Numbered from the stretch's first letter, positions 18,951 through 27,371 are shown. The stretch: DNA of 64,000 nt from Gaetbulibacter_A sp043876815 (GCF_043876815.1 NZ_JBAWKA010000003.1:124001-188000); one strand, 5' to 3'. Notes: a model not told the origin generated them from the sequence alone. Made by a program: numbers and translations.

Positions 18951-18981
18951 CAAATATATAACCGGAAACTTTAAAAACAAA
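18951..18981 (-). promoter_or_regulatory. Promoter of the TetR-RND efflux operon (TTTG-N19-TATATTTG)
   Basis: On the minus strand TTTG (18981-18978) and TATATTTG (18958-18951) are 19 nt apart, an excellent match to the Bacteroidota promoter. The -7 box ends nine bases before the TetR ATG, giving a very short leader. Confidence 0.75.
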
Positions 18982-18991
18982 AAAAGTTTCC
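18964..18991. promoter_or_regulatory. Probable TetR operator: GGAAACTTT-N10-AAAGTTTCC
   Basis: A perfect 9-bp inverted repeat, GGAAACTTT (18964-18972) and AAAGTTTCC (18983-18991), encloses the -33 element of the efflux promoter. A dimer bound here would block sigma contact. Assignment to the adjacent TetR protein is inference from position. Confidence 0.65.
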
Positions 18992-19029
18992 AAAGTTTTA
19001 TAAAATTTAATATTCTTTAATCTAAAAGA

Positions 19030-19059
19030 TTGGATAAAGCGTTATAAAAACTATTTTTG
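19030..19059 (+). promoter_or_regulatory. Promoter of the polyprenyl synthase gene (TTG-N19-TATTTTTG)
   Basis: TTG at 19030-19032 and TATTTTTG at 19052-19059 are 19 nt apart. The -7 box ends four bases before the ATG, predicting a leaderless or nearly leaderless mRNA. This promoter is divergent from, and about 50 bp away from, the efflux promoter. Confidence 0.72.
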
Positions 19060-19063
19060 TGCT

Positions 19064-20038
19064 ATGTTATCCATCGAAGACTATCAGGCTTATTTTGTCT
19101 TGCACCTCAAAAATTATGAGGTAACACGACACCCCAAAAATCTTTATGAACCCGCAGCTTATATTTTGAATTTAGGCGGAAAGCGGTTACGACCTGTTCT
19201 TACCTTGATGACCGCTGATATATTTGGAGGCCATTATAAAGCGGCCTTACAAGCAGCGATGAGTGTTGAAGTATTTCATAATTTCACTTTGGTTCACGAC
19301 GATATTATGGATGCTGCGCCTCTGCGCCGTGGACATGAAACGGTGCACGAGAAATGGGATGTGAACACCGGGATTTTATCAGGTGATGCTATGTTGATCA
19401 TGGCTTACCAGTTATTTGAAACCTATCCGCCCGAAACCTTTAAACCGTTGATCAGTATTTTTAGTAAAACCGCTTTGGAGGTTTGCGAAGGCCAGCAATA
19501 CGATGTTGATTTTGAAACCCGCGATGATGTTACGATTGAGGAATACCTGAAAATGATAGAATACAAAACCGCAGTTCTGGTAGCTTGTGCTATGAAAATG
19601 GGAGCCATTATTGCCGAGGCCCCGGAAGCTGATCAAAATCGTATTTACAACTTCGGTAAAAATCTTGGGATCGCTTTTCAATTGCAAGATGATTATTTAG
19701 ATGCTTTTGGTGATCCAAAAACTTTCGGAAAGCAAGTAGGAGGGGATATTATTGAAAATAAAAAGACCTATTTATATTTGAAAGCTCTGGAGTTCTCTAA
19801 TGATGCGGATATGGATAATTTAAAGAATCTGTTTGCCTCAAACCCTGAAGATAACACTGAAAAAATAATAACAGTCAAGGCTATTTTTAAAACTTCAGGT
19901 GCGGCTGATGAAACCAGAAAAGCGATTACGACATATACAAATAAAGCCTACGCGGTGTTAGACGACCTTGCTATTTCTGACGAAAATAAACAGCTACTGA
20001 AAGCTTTCGGAAACAACCTCATGAATCGCACTGTGTAA
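19064..20038 (+). CDS. Polyprenyl (geranylgeranyl-type) diphosphate synthase
   Basis: The 324-residue trans-prenyltransferase has the family motifs in order: GGKRLRP (about 34-40), the first Asp-rich motif HDDIMD followed by LRRG (about 81-92), and the second Asp-rich motif QLQDDYLD (about 208-215). It elongates allylic diphosphates with isopentenyl diphosphate. The residue five before the first Asp motif is Phe (FTLVHDD), as in type I geranylgeranyl synthases, which suggests a product near C20 rather than a long quinone side chain; that is inference. The stop overlaps the ATG of the next gene by one base, so the two are translationally coupled. Confidence 0.93.
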   Translation: MLSIEDYQAYFVLHLKNYEVTRHPKNLYEPAAYILNLGGKRLRPVLTLMTADIFGGHYKAALQAAMSVEVFHNFTLVHDDIMDAAPLRRGHETVHEKWDVNTGILSGDAMLIMAYQLFETYPPETFKPLISIFSKTALEVCEGQQYDVDFETRDDVTIEEYLKMIEYKTAVLVACAMKMGAIIAEAPEADQNRIYNFGKNLGIAFQLQDDYLDAFGDPKTFGKQVGGDIIENKKTYLYLKALEFSNDADMDNLKNLFASNPEDNTEKIITVKAIFKTSGAADETRKAITTYTNKAYAVLDDLAISDENKQLLKAFGNNLMNRTV

Positions 20039-20388
20039 TGCAAGTCCCCAAAACATTCGACGACTTATTTGACGAAGCTCAACAACGTGATTTGTATACT
20101 AAATTAGTTTTACAGCTCAATAAAGATTTTCATCTTGCTAACATTGATGTTGAATTTCACGAATCTATTCTGCCAGACAGTTTAAAACTCATTCTTCATG
20201 AAGCAATTTATAAATTGATTCAGGAAAAATTTGCCGATTACCTCAATCTTCTTTACATCATAGACGTTTCGGAAAAACAGATTCGGGAGTTAAATGGTGA
20301 TGATATGGTAGCTTTGGCTGAAGCCGTTTCGTTTTTAATTTTAAAACGGGAGTGGCAAAAGGTTTGGTTTAAAAACAAGTATTCTTAA
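20038..20388 (+). CDS. Conserved-looking small protein of unknown function, coupled to the polyprenyl synthase gene
   Basis: The 116-residue soluble protein begins in a TAATG overlap with the stop of the polyprenyl synthase. It has no signal peptide, membrane helix or cysteine cluster. The sequence is predominantly helical and acidic in the first half (FDDLFDEAQQRDLYTKL), with a hydrophobic centre (YLNLLYIIDVSEKQI) and a basic, aromatic C-terminus (REWQKVWFKNKYS). I recognise no domain. The tight overlap and clean codon use argue that it is a real gene whose level is tied to the upstream enzyme. A structural or regulatory role in isoprenoid synthesis is possible but not shown. Confidence 0.8.
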   Translation: MQVPKTFDDLFDEAQQRDLYTKLVLQLNKDFHLANIDVEFHESILPDSLKLILHEAIYKLIQEKFADYLNLLYIIDVSEKQIRELNGDDMVALAEAVSFLILKREWQKVWFKNKYS

Positions 20389-20539
20389 TACTGTTTTTTT
20401 CATTATATTTTCAACAATTTAAAGTATTAAATTCAATCAAAATTTTACCAAAATACAGGTATAATTGGGTGTGTAACAAAAACATCAGCAAAGCATTGAT
20501 AAATATGGGAAAAGAAACTTCTTATTTTACTAAAAGTTG

Positions 20540-20547
20540 TATTTTTG
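20540..20547 (+). promoter_or_regulatory. Probable -7 box of sucAB (TATTTTTG)
   Basis: A full TAnnTTTG match about 40 bp before the sucA ATG, in a 199-bp gap. No clear -33 TTG lies at the usual distance. Confidence 0.5.
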
Positions 20548-20587
20548 GAGAATATTTTGACGAACCGTTTCGGTATTAAATATAACA

Positions 20588-23329
20588 ATGGATAAATTTT
20601 CCTTTTTAAATGCAGCTCATACGGCATATTTTGCCGATTTATACGATCAATATTTAGAAAATCCTGATTCTGTAGAACCAAGTTGGCGGGCCTTTTTTCA
20701 AGGCTATGATTTTGGCACGGAAAGCTATGGTCTTGAAGGTGAAATTATGGAAGGGGTTTCTACTCAGATGCCCGAGCTTTTGCAAAAAGAGTTTCATGTT
20801 GTGCGCTTAATTGATGGGTACCGGATGCGTGGTCATTTATTCACGAAAACAAATCCAGTTCGTGAGCGAAGAAGTTATTCCCCTAATCTCGATATTAAAA
20901 ATTTCGATTTATCGGAAAGCGACCTAGACACGGTTTTCAACGCCGGGGAAATTTTAGGTCTGGGACCTTCAACGCTTCGCGACATAATTACACATTTAGA
21001 TCGGATTTATTGCAGTGCCATTGGAGTGGAGTACATGTACCTCAGAAATCCTGAAGTGATCTCATGGTGGCAGGAGCAACTCAATAAAAATGATAACCAG
21101 CCTAGTTTTTCAGAGGAGACCAAAAAATACATTCTGTCAAAATTAAATCAGGCCGTTAACTTTGAAAACTTCTTACAAACAAAATATGTTGGACAAAAAC
21201 GCTTTTCCCTGGAGGGCGGCGAGTCTCTGATCCCTGCGATTAGTAACGTACTTTTTTATTCTGTAGAAAAATACGGTGTTAAAGAATGTGTTATTGGTAT
21301 GGCACATCGTGGGCGACTAAGTACTTTGGTAAATATATTTAGAAAGCCGCTGCGCGAATTATTTAGTGAGTTTGAAGGTAAGGATTTTGAAGATGAAAAT
21401 ATCGATGGTGACGTAAAGTACCATTTGGGCTTAACGCTGGATAAGACCTATCAAAACGGTAAAAATATTAAGATGAATCTGGTGCCTAATCCATCGCATT
21501 TGGAAACTGTAGCGCCTGTAGCCGAGGGTATTACTCGAGCTAAAATAGATGCCGATTACGACGGCGATAATTCAAAGATCATTCCTATTATTGTTCATGG
21601 TGACTCTGCTATTGCAGGACAAGGGATAGCTTATGAGGTCGCCCAAATGAGTCAGTTGAACGGATATAAAACCGGCGGGACCGTGCATATTGTTGTGAAC
21701 AACCAAATTGGTTTTACAACCAATTACTTAGACGCCCGTTCTAGTACCTATTGTACTGATGTGGCCAAGGTAACTTTGTCTCCCGTACTTCATGTGAATG
21801 CAGACGATGCTGAAGCAGTAGTTCATGCTGTTGAAATGGCTTTAGAATATCGAATGCGTTATCAAAAGGACGTTTATATCGACTTGTTGGGTTATAGAAA
21901 ATATGGACATAACGAAGGAGATGAACCACGTTTTACGCAACCAAAACTCTATAAAAAAATATCCAAGCACCCGAATCCCTTCAGTATTTATGCTGAAAAG
22001 CTTATTGCTGAAAATACAGTAGATAGAGCTTATGTTGATAAGATCCAGGAAGATTTTAAAGCAACCTTAGAAGAAGAATACGAAAAATCTAAAGTAGCGG
22101 AGGCTTCAAAAGTAAGAGAATTTATGCCTGACCGCTGGTCTAAGTTCAAGCGTCAAGGCTTGGAGGCCATGTTAAAACCTGTTGAAACAACATATTCAAA
22201 AGAACAACTAAAATCTATTTCAAAAGTAGTGTCTACTGTACCGGAAGGAGCCAAGTTTTTGCGAAAGGCGGAGCGTATTCTTGAAGGAAGGGCGAAAATG
22301 GTTTTTGAAACCGACAATCTTGATTGGGGTATGGCTGAAACGCTTGCCTATGGTAGTTTGATGGAAGAAGGCTTTAATGTGCGTATCTCAGGGCAGGATG
22401 TTGAGCGCGGTACTTTTAGTCACCGACACGCTATTTTAAGAGATGAGATCTCCGAAGAACGCATTAACCTATTGAATACCAATCCAAACAATAAGGGTAA
22501 AATGGATATTTATAACTCCCTGTTATCCGAGTATGGTGTTTTAGGATTTGACTATGGTTATGCCATGGCGAACCCCAACACCCTAACGATTTGGGAAGCC
22601 CAGTTTGGAGATTTTAGTAATGGAGCTCAAATTATTTTTGATCAGTACTTAGCAGCTGCTGAAGACAAATGGAAATCGCAGAATGGTATTGTAACCTTAT
22701 TGCCACATGGATATGAAGGTCAAGGGTCAGAACACTCTTCCGCACGAATAGAGCGCTATTTACAATTATGCGGAAAAGATAATATGACAGTGGCGAATTG
22801 TACAACTCCGGCAAACCTTTTCCACTTGTTTCGTCGTCAAATGAAACGTAATTTCAGAAAACCCTTAGTGGTATTTACACCAAAAAGTTTACTGCGTCAC
22901 CCAAAAGCGGTGTCATCTTTGAGTGAACTTGCTGAAGGTGGTTTTCAGGAAGTTGTTGAGGATACCATCGACCCGAAGAAAGTTAAGAAATTGGTATTCT
23001 GTACCGGTAAGTTCTATTACGATCTATTGGCTGAACGCGAAGAAAAAGACCGTGATGATATTGCCTTGGTACGAATTGAGCAGTTGTTCCCATTACATTT
23101 AGAGAAAATTCAAAAAAGTATTGATAGATACCCGAACGTAAAAAACTATGTTTGGGCCCAGGAGGAACCACAAAATATGGGTGCCTGGAGTTTCATGCTT
23201 CAACATATGAATTTAGTAAAACTGGAGGTTTGTGCGCGTGATTTTAGCTCTGTGCCTGCTCCTGGATCCAGTACCCGAGATAAACGGAGACAACGCCGTG
23301 TTATTGATGCTGTTTTCGAAAAACAATAG
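20588..23329 (+). CDS. sucA: 2-oxoglutarate dehydrogenase E1 component
   Basis: This ThDP-dependent E1 subunit decarboxylates 2-oxoglutarate and passes the succinyl group to the E2 lipoyl arm in the TCA cycle. The 913-residue protein begins with the E2-binding N-terminal motif (FLNAAHTAYFADLYDQYLENP), with SWRAFF at about 36-41. It continues with GMAHRGRLSTLVN (about 237-249), GDSAIAGQGIAYE and NNQIGFTTN around the cofactor site, and the C-terminal transketolase-type segments including LLPHGYEGQGSEHSSAR. Length and order match SucA/OdhA. It forms an operon with sucB, 34 bp downstream; the E3 gene is not in the window. Confidence 0.97.
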   Translation: MDKFSFLNAAHTAYFADLYDQYLENPDSVEPSWRAFFQGYDFGTESYGLEGEIMEGVSTQMPELLQKEFHVVRLIDGYRMRGHLFTKTNPVRERRSYSPNLDIKNFDLSESDLDTVFNAGEILGLGPSTLRDIITHLDRIYCSAIGVEYMYLRNPEVISWWQEQLNKNDNQPSFSEETKKYILSKLNQAVNFENFLQTKYVGQKRFSLEGGESLIPAISNVLFYSVEKYGVKECVIGMAHRGRLSTLVNIFRKPLRELFSEFEGKDFEDENIDGDVKYHLGLTLDKTYQNGKNIKMNLVPNPSHLETVAPVAEGITRAKIDADYDGDNSKIIPIIVHGDSAIAGQGIAYEVAQMSQLNGYKTGGTVHIVVNNQIGFTTNYLDARSSTYCTDVAKVTLSPVLHVNADDAEAVVHAVEMALEYRMRYQKDVYIDLLGYRKYGHNEGDEPRFTQPKLYKKISKHPNPFSIYAEKLIAENTVDRAYVDKIQEDFKATLEEEYEKSKVAEASKVREFMPDRWSKFKRQGLEAMLKPVETTYSKEQLKSISKVVSTVPEGAKFLRKAERILEGRAKMVFETDNLDWGMAETLAYGSLMEEGFNVRISGQDVERGTFSHRHAILRDEISEERINLLNTNPNNKGKMDIYNSLLSEYGVLGFDYGYAMANPNTLTIWEAQFGDFSNGAQIIFDQYLAAAEDKWKSQNGIVTLLPHGYEGQGSEHSSARIERYLQLCGKDNMTVANCTTPANLFHLFRRQMKRNFRKPLVVFTPKSLLRHPKAVSSLSELAEGGFQEVVEDTIDPKKVKKLVFCTGKFYYDLLAEREEKDRDDIALVRIEQLFPLHLEKIQKSIDRYPNVKNYVWAQEEPQNMGAWSFMLQHMNLVKLEVCARDFSSVPAPGSSTRDKRRQRRVIDAVFEKQ

Positions 23330-23363
23330 ATAAAATAAACCTAGATAATTAATATTATTACCA

Positions 23364-24590
23364 ATGATTTTAGAAATGAAAGTCCCTTCACCGGGGGAAT
23401 CCATTACCGAAGTAGAAATAGCAACCTGGTTGGTTGAAGATGGAGATTATGTTGAAAAAGATCAAGCTATTGCTGAGGTAGATAGTGATAAAGCTACTTT
23501 AGAATTACCAGCCGAGGCCAGTGGAATTATTACCTTAAAAGCCGAAGAAGGCGATGCAGTTGCTGTAGGTGAGGTGGTATGTTTAATAGATACTGATGCA
23601 GAAAAACCTGAAGGCGAGACTGCACCTAAAAAAGAATCTAAAGAAGAGGAGTCAAAACCTGCCGATAAAAAAGAGGATACTTCAAAGGCGAGTCAACCAG
23701 AAGAAAAAACCTATGCAACAGGAACGGCAAGTCCTGCTGCTAAAAAGATTCTTGCCGAGAAAGGCATGGAGGCTTCTGCGGTAAAAGGGACTGGAAAAGA
23801 TGGTCGTATTACCAAAGAAGACGCACAGCAAGCGGTGCCTTCGATGGGAACGCCAACCGGAGGAAATCGTGGTACTACAAGAAGTAAAATGTCTATGCTT
23901 CGTCGTAAAGTGGCGGAACGTTTGGTTGAAGCCAAAAACACCACAGCGATGTTAACAACCTTCAACGAGGTGGATATGACACCTATTTTTGAACTACGTA
24001 AAGCCTATAAAGAAGCTTTTAAAGATAAACACGGTGTAAGTCTAGGGTTTATGAGCTTCTTTACATTAGCTGTGGTTCGTGCCTTAAAAATGTATCCCGC
24101 AGTAAATTCGATGATCGACGGGAAAGAAATGATAAGCTACGATTTTTGTGATATTAGTATTGCTGTTTCAGGACCGAAAGGCTTAATGGTACCGGTGATC
24201 AGAAATGCGGAAAACTTGAGTTTCAGAGGTGTCGAAGCTGAAGTAAAACGATTGGCACTTCGCGCTCGTGATGGAAAAATTACGGTTGATGAGATGACTG
24301 GAGGAACCTTCACCATATCAAACGGAGGGGTGTTTGGAAGTATGCTTTCAACGCCAATCATTAACCCACCGCAAAGTGGTATTTTAGGAATGCACAATAT
24401 TGTTGAACGTCCTGTTGCTGTTGATGGTAAGGTAGAGATCAGACCTATTATGTATGTAGCGCTATCTTATGACCACCGAATTATAGATGGAAAAGAAAGT
24501 GTTGGTTTTTTAGTAGCTGTTAAAGAAGCGCTGGAAAGTCCTGAAGATCTATTAATGGACAACGATGTAAAAAAGGCTTTGGAATTATAA
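23364..24590 (+). CDS. sucB: Dihydrolipoyllysine-residue succinyltransferase (2-oxoglutarate dehydrogenase E2)
   Basis: The 408-residue E2 subunit has one N-terminal lipoyl domain with the lipoylated lysine in VDSDKATLEL (Lys43). A long Glu/Lys-rich linker (about 80-118) follows, then a peripheral-subunit-binding domain (about 121-152: ASPAAKKILAEKGME...GKDGRITKEDA). The acyltransferase core extends from about 170, and its catalytic signature SYDHRIIDG lies near 369-377. It transfers the succinyl group to CoA and forms the core to which SucA binds. Co-transcription with sucA and a terminator 25 bp downstream define a two-gene operon. Confidence 0.97.
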   Translation: MILEMKVPSPGESITEVEIATWLVEDGDYVEKDQAIAEVDSDKATLELPAEASGIITLKAEEGDAVAVGEVVCLIDTDAEKPEGETAPKKESKEEESKPADKKEDTSKASQPEEKTYATGTASPAAKKILAEKGMEASAVKGTGKDGRITKEDAQQAVPSMGTPTGGNRGTTRSKMSMLRRKVAERLVEAKNTTAMLTTFNEVDMTPIFELRKAYKEAFKDKHGVSLGFMSFFTLAVVRALKMYPAVNSMIDGKEMISYDFCDISIAVSGPKGLMVPVIRNAENLSFRGVEAEVKRLALRARDGKITVDEMTGGTFTISNGGVFGSMLSTPIINPPQSGILGMHNIVERPVAVDGKVEIRPIMYVALSYDHRIIDGKESVGFLVAVKEALESPEDLLMDNDVKKALEL

Positions 24591-24614
24591 TATTTCAAAA
24601 GCATAAATTTTAAA

Positions 24615-24646
24615 GAAGCTATCTCAATTTGAGGTAGCTTTTTTTA
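24615..24646 (+). terminator. Intrinsic terminator of sucAB
   Basis: AGCTATCTC and GAGGTAGCT pair around an AATTT loop with one G-T wobble, followed by seven T, 27 bp after the sucB stop. Confidence 0.88.
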
Positions 24647-24970
24647 TTTGTTTTAAGAGAAGATCGGTAATAAGAAAAGACCGCCAAATAATATTATAGA
24701 AAGCTCATAAAAACGCAGAAGCTCCTAACCACGAGAGTCAAGAGCTTCCATTAATTCTCCCTAAGAACTAATTAATAGCAGCGTAAATATAATATATCAT
24801 AACCAATTAAAAAAGAATATTTTAACAGTATTTTAATTTAGAATATTAAAACGAGACTTTTAAATTAGGGATTTACAGCAATTTAGCTTTAAAAAGCCGC
24901 CAAACTAATTATATAAAAGGGAAAATTATTTTTTAAGCCAATAAGAAAACAATTAAAAACCTTCAGAATA
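24647..24970. other. 324-bp gap with a hairpin and possible 8-codon minigene (-)
   Basis: Most of this gap is AT-rich and empty. It contains a hairpin at 24718-24748 with 7-bp arms GAAGCTC and GAGCTTC and a 17-nt loop. On the minus strand an ATG at 24751, preceded by GGGAG six bases upstream, reads eight codons (MEALDSRG) to a TAG at 24725-24727, inside the hairpin. It may be a small RNA, a leader or chance. No gene lies downstream on that strand before the convergent sucB terminator. Confidence 0.35.
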
Positions 24971-25411
24971 TTACAACTTGAGATATAAATATTTTTTCTG
25001 ATAATCGATAATACCTTTTGCTTTTTTAAGAATATCAGCTCCTATAATACCGTCAACAGGTTTAGAATCGTGATTTGTCAAGGCGGTGTTGACGTGGGTT
25101 AAATTAAACAGAACGAGAACCGCCTTATTATGGCGCCATTTTCCAATTTTAATTTTATTTCTTTTCGACATTTTAGTTTCCATATCAATGGCACCTGCTC
25201 CAGCGGCTTTGATCTCGGATATCTCGGCATCGAGTTTAAAGGTTTCAATACCCTCAAATCCTACACAGGAATTTGAAGCCCCGGTATCTAGAATAAATAA
25301 GCCTTTCTCCCCATTTATAGAAGCCTTTATTTCAAAGTGATTGGTTTTAGTTAGATGTAATTTAACTTTAGTGTAGCCCTTCTTCAACAAAAATTCTTGT
25401 AACGATGCCAT
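24971..25411 (-). CDS. Retropepsin-like aspartic protease
   Basis: The 146-residue protein, from the ATG at 25411, has the single-domain retroviral-protease plan. The catalytic motif LDTGAS carries Asp42, and the second hydrophobic-hydrophobic-Gly signature is VDGIIGADIL near the C-terminus. There is no signal peptide, so it is probably cytoplasmic and would work as a homodimer. An upstream in-frame TTG at 25429 lies within a TATATTTG promoter box, so the ATG at 25411 is the start. Bacterial members are poorly studied and substrates are unknown. The gene is divergent from tatD with nearly abutting promoter boxes. Confidence 0.85.
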   Translation of the reverse strand: MASLQEFLLKKGYTKVKLHLTKTNHFEIKASINGEKGLFILDTGASNSCVGFEGIETFKLDAEISEIKAAGAGAIDMETKMSKRNKIKIGKWRHNKAVLVLFNLTHVNTALTNHDSKPVDGIIGADILKKAKGIIDYQKKYLYLKL

Positions 25412-25426
25412 GTATTTTGTTTTCAA

Positions 25427-25434
25427 CAAATATA
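25427..25434 (-). promoter_or_regulatory. -7 box of the retropepsin gene (TATATTTG)
   Basis: On the minus strand 25434-25427 reads TATATTTG, 15 bases before the ATG. It is only 16 bp from the opposing -7 box of tatD, so the two promoters must compete for space. Confidence 0.6.
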
Positions 25435-25450
25435 ATGATGTAAAAACAAT

Positions 25451-25458
25451 TATTTTTG
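25451..25458 (+). promoter_or_regulatory. -7 box of tatD-ansA (TATTTTTG)
   Basis: TATTTTTG followed by CG lies 35 bp before the TTG start of tatD. The matching -33 region would overlap the retropepsin promoter and shows no TTG. Confidence 0.55.
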
Positions 25459-25493
25459 CGTAACCTTATAACGGATTCAAAAAAAATTACGAT

Positions 25494-26261
25494 TTGATTA
25501 TTACGGATACACATGCCCATTTGTACAGCGAGGAATTTGATAACGACAGAGAAGCAATGATGCAGCGTGCTTTGGATGCTGGTATCACCCGATTTTTTAT
25601 TCCGGCCATCGATTCAAGCTATACCCAGGCCATGTTGGATCTGGAACAGGCTTATCCGAGTCATATCTTTTTAATGACCGGTTTACATCCTACCCATGTT
25701 AAGGCTGATTTTAAAGAAGAACTCGAGCATGTTGAAAAGCAATTATCCGAACGAAAATTCTACGCGGTAGGTGAAATTGGTGTTGACTTGTATTGGGATA
25801 AAAGTACGTTGAGGATACAACAAGAAGCGTTTAAATTTCAAATTCAGTTAGCCAAAAAATATAAGTTGCCTATTGTTATTCATTGTCGTGATGCCTTTGA
25901 TGAGGTTTTTGAGGTTCTGGAAAGTGAAGTGGGAGAAGATCTGTTTGGAATTTTTCACTGCTTCACGGGAACCTATGAACAGGCTCAAAAAGCCTTGTCA
26001 TATAATATGAAGCTTGGCATTGGAGGGGTAGTAACCTTCAAGAATGGAAAGATTGATCAGTTTATGAATCAGATTGACCCAAAACATATTGTATTGGAGA
26101 CTGATGCTCCTTATTTAGCACCAACACCCTTCCGCGGAAAACGTAATGAAAGTTTCTATATAACAAAAGTTTTAGAAAAATTATGTGCGCTATATGAAAT
26201 GTCAAAGGAAGAACTAGCAGTCATAACCACTCAAAATTCTAAGGATGTTTTTAAAATTTAA
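25494..26261 (+). CDS. tatD: TatD-family metal-dependent hydrolase (DNase-like)
   Basis: The 255-residue TIM-barrel protein has the family metal ligands: THAHLY near the N-terminus, GEIGVDLYW (about 93-101), IHCRD (about 129-133), FHCFTG (about 154-159) and LETDAPYLAPTP (about 202-213). Relatives are Mg-dependent 3'-5' exonucleases or tRNA/DNA-processing enzymes. The start is a TTG: the codon gives the expected N-terminus directly before IITDTHAH, and no ATG precedes the conserved histidines. Its stop is two bases from the ansA start, so the two are one operon. Confidence 0.92.
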   Translation: MIITDTHAHLYSEEFDNDREAMMQRALDAGITRFFIPAIDSSYTQAMLDLEQAYPSHIFLMTGLHPTHVKADFKEELEHVEKQLSERKFYAVGEIGVDLYWDKSTLRIQQEAFKFQIQLAKKYKLPIVIHCRDAFDEVFEVLESEVGEDLFGIFHCFTGTYEQAQKALSYNMKLGIGGVVTFKNGKIDQFMNQIDPKHIVLETDAPYLAPTPFRGKRNESFYITKVLEKLCALYEMSKEELAVITTQNSKDVFKI

Positions 26262-26263
26262 TA

Positions 26264-27295
26264 ATGTCAAATAAAAAACCGAACATATTACTCGTATACA
26301 CAGGTGGTACCATTGGGATGGTAAAAGATTTTAAAACGGGAACCTTAAAAACCTTCAACTTTAATAATCTTTTAAAACGTATTCCGGAGCTCGAGTTACT
26401 GGACTGTGATATTAATACGGTATCTCTGGAAGAACCCATAGATTCAAGTAACATCAACCCCACGTACTGGGTGAAAATCTCAGAAATCATAGAACAACAT
26501 TATGATTATTTTGATGGCTTCGTTGTTTTACACGGAAGCGATACTATGAGTTATACGGCTTCCGCTTTAAGTTTCATGTTGGAAAACCTTAAAAAGCCGG
26601 TTGTTTTTACAGGAGCGCAATTGCCCATTGGCGATCTCCGAACTGATGCCAGGGAAAATCTAATTACCTCTATTCAGGTAGCTTCACTTCAGGAAAACGA
26701 TGCTCCATTAATTCAGGAGGTGTGTTTATATTTTGAGAATAAACTATATCGCGGCAACCGAACAACTAAAATTAATGCCGAAAATTTCCAGGCTTTTAAG
26801 TCCTTTAATTATCCCGAGCTCGCCGAATCGGGCGTCCATTTAAAGGTAAATGAAAAATATTTATGGCGATCAAAAACGGATGCACCGTTCAAACTACATA
26901 AAAATTTGGACACCAATATTGCCTTGATAAAGTTATATCCGGGGATTTCCGAGGCCGTTATATCCAGTATTTTAAAAACCCCCAATTTAAAGGCGGTTAT
27001 CCTTGAAACTTTTGGAGCAGGAAATAGTAGTACCGCCTCATGGTTTATTAATTTGCTATCGACGGCTATTGAAAACGGGATCCATATTATTAATGTTACC
27101 CAATGTTTAGGAGGAAGTGTGATTATGGGGCATTATGAAACCAGTAATCAGCTAAAGCGTATCGGTGTTATTTCAGGAAATGATATTACTACTGAAGCTG
27201 CTTTAGGTAAGTTAATGTTCCTGCTTGGGAAGGATGTTTCTGATAATCAATTCAAAATGAGGTTTGAAACCCCTATCTGCGGGGAATTGACTTAA
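26264..27295 (+). CDS. ansA: Type I (cytoplasmic) L-asparaginase
   Basis: The 343-residue enzyme hydrolyses asparagine to aspartate and ammonia. It carries the first nucleophile motif YTGGTIGM near residue 12 and the second, VLHGSDTMSYTASALSF, near 88-104. The remainder matches AnsA-type enzymes, and the absence of a signal peptide points to the cytoplasm. It follows tatD by two bases. No obvious terminator separates it from the tRNA-Ser gene 76 bp downstream. Confidence 0.94.
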   Translation: MSNKKPNILLVYTGGTIGMVKDFKTGTLKTFNFNNLLKRIPELELLDCDINTVSLEEPIDSSNINPTYWVKISEIIEQHYDYFDGFVVLHGSDTMSYTASALSFMLENLKKPVVFTGAQLPIGDLRTDARENLITSIQVASLQENDAPLIQEVCLYFENKLYRGNRTTKINAENFQAFKSFNYPELAESGVHLKVNEKYLWRSKTDAPFKLHKNLDTNIALIKLYPGISEAVISSILKTPNLKAVILETFGAGNSSTASWFINLLSTAIENGIHIINVTQCLGGSVIMGHYETSNQLKRIGVISGNDITTEAALGKLMFLLGKDVSDNQFKMRFETPICGELT

Positions 27296-27371
27296 AATTA
27301 ACTGTGAAAATTTTAGTGTTTGAACTTTTTTTTGTTATTTGAGCCCCTGTAATTTTAGAACAGGAAAATAA

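Noticed and set aside
18942..18980. Longer start for the TetR regulator at 18980
   Set aside because: The extension covers the -7 promoter box and part of the inverted repeat, so it cannot be translated from that promoter.
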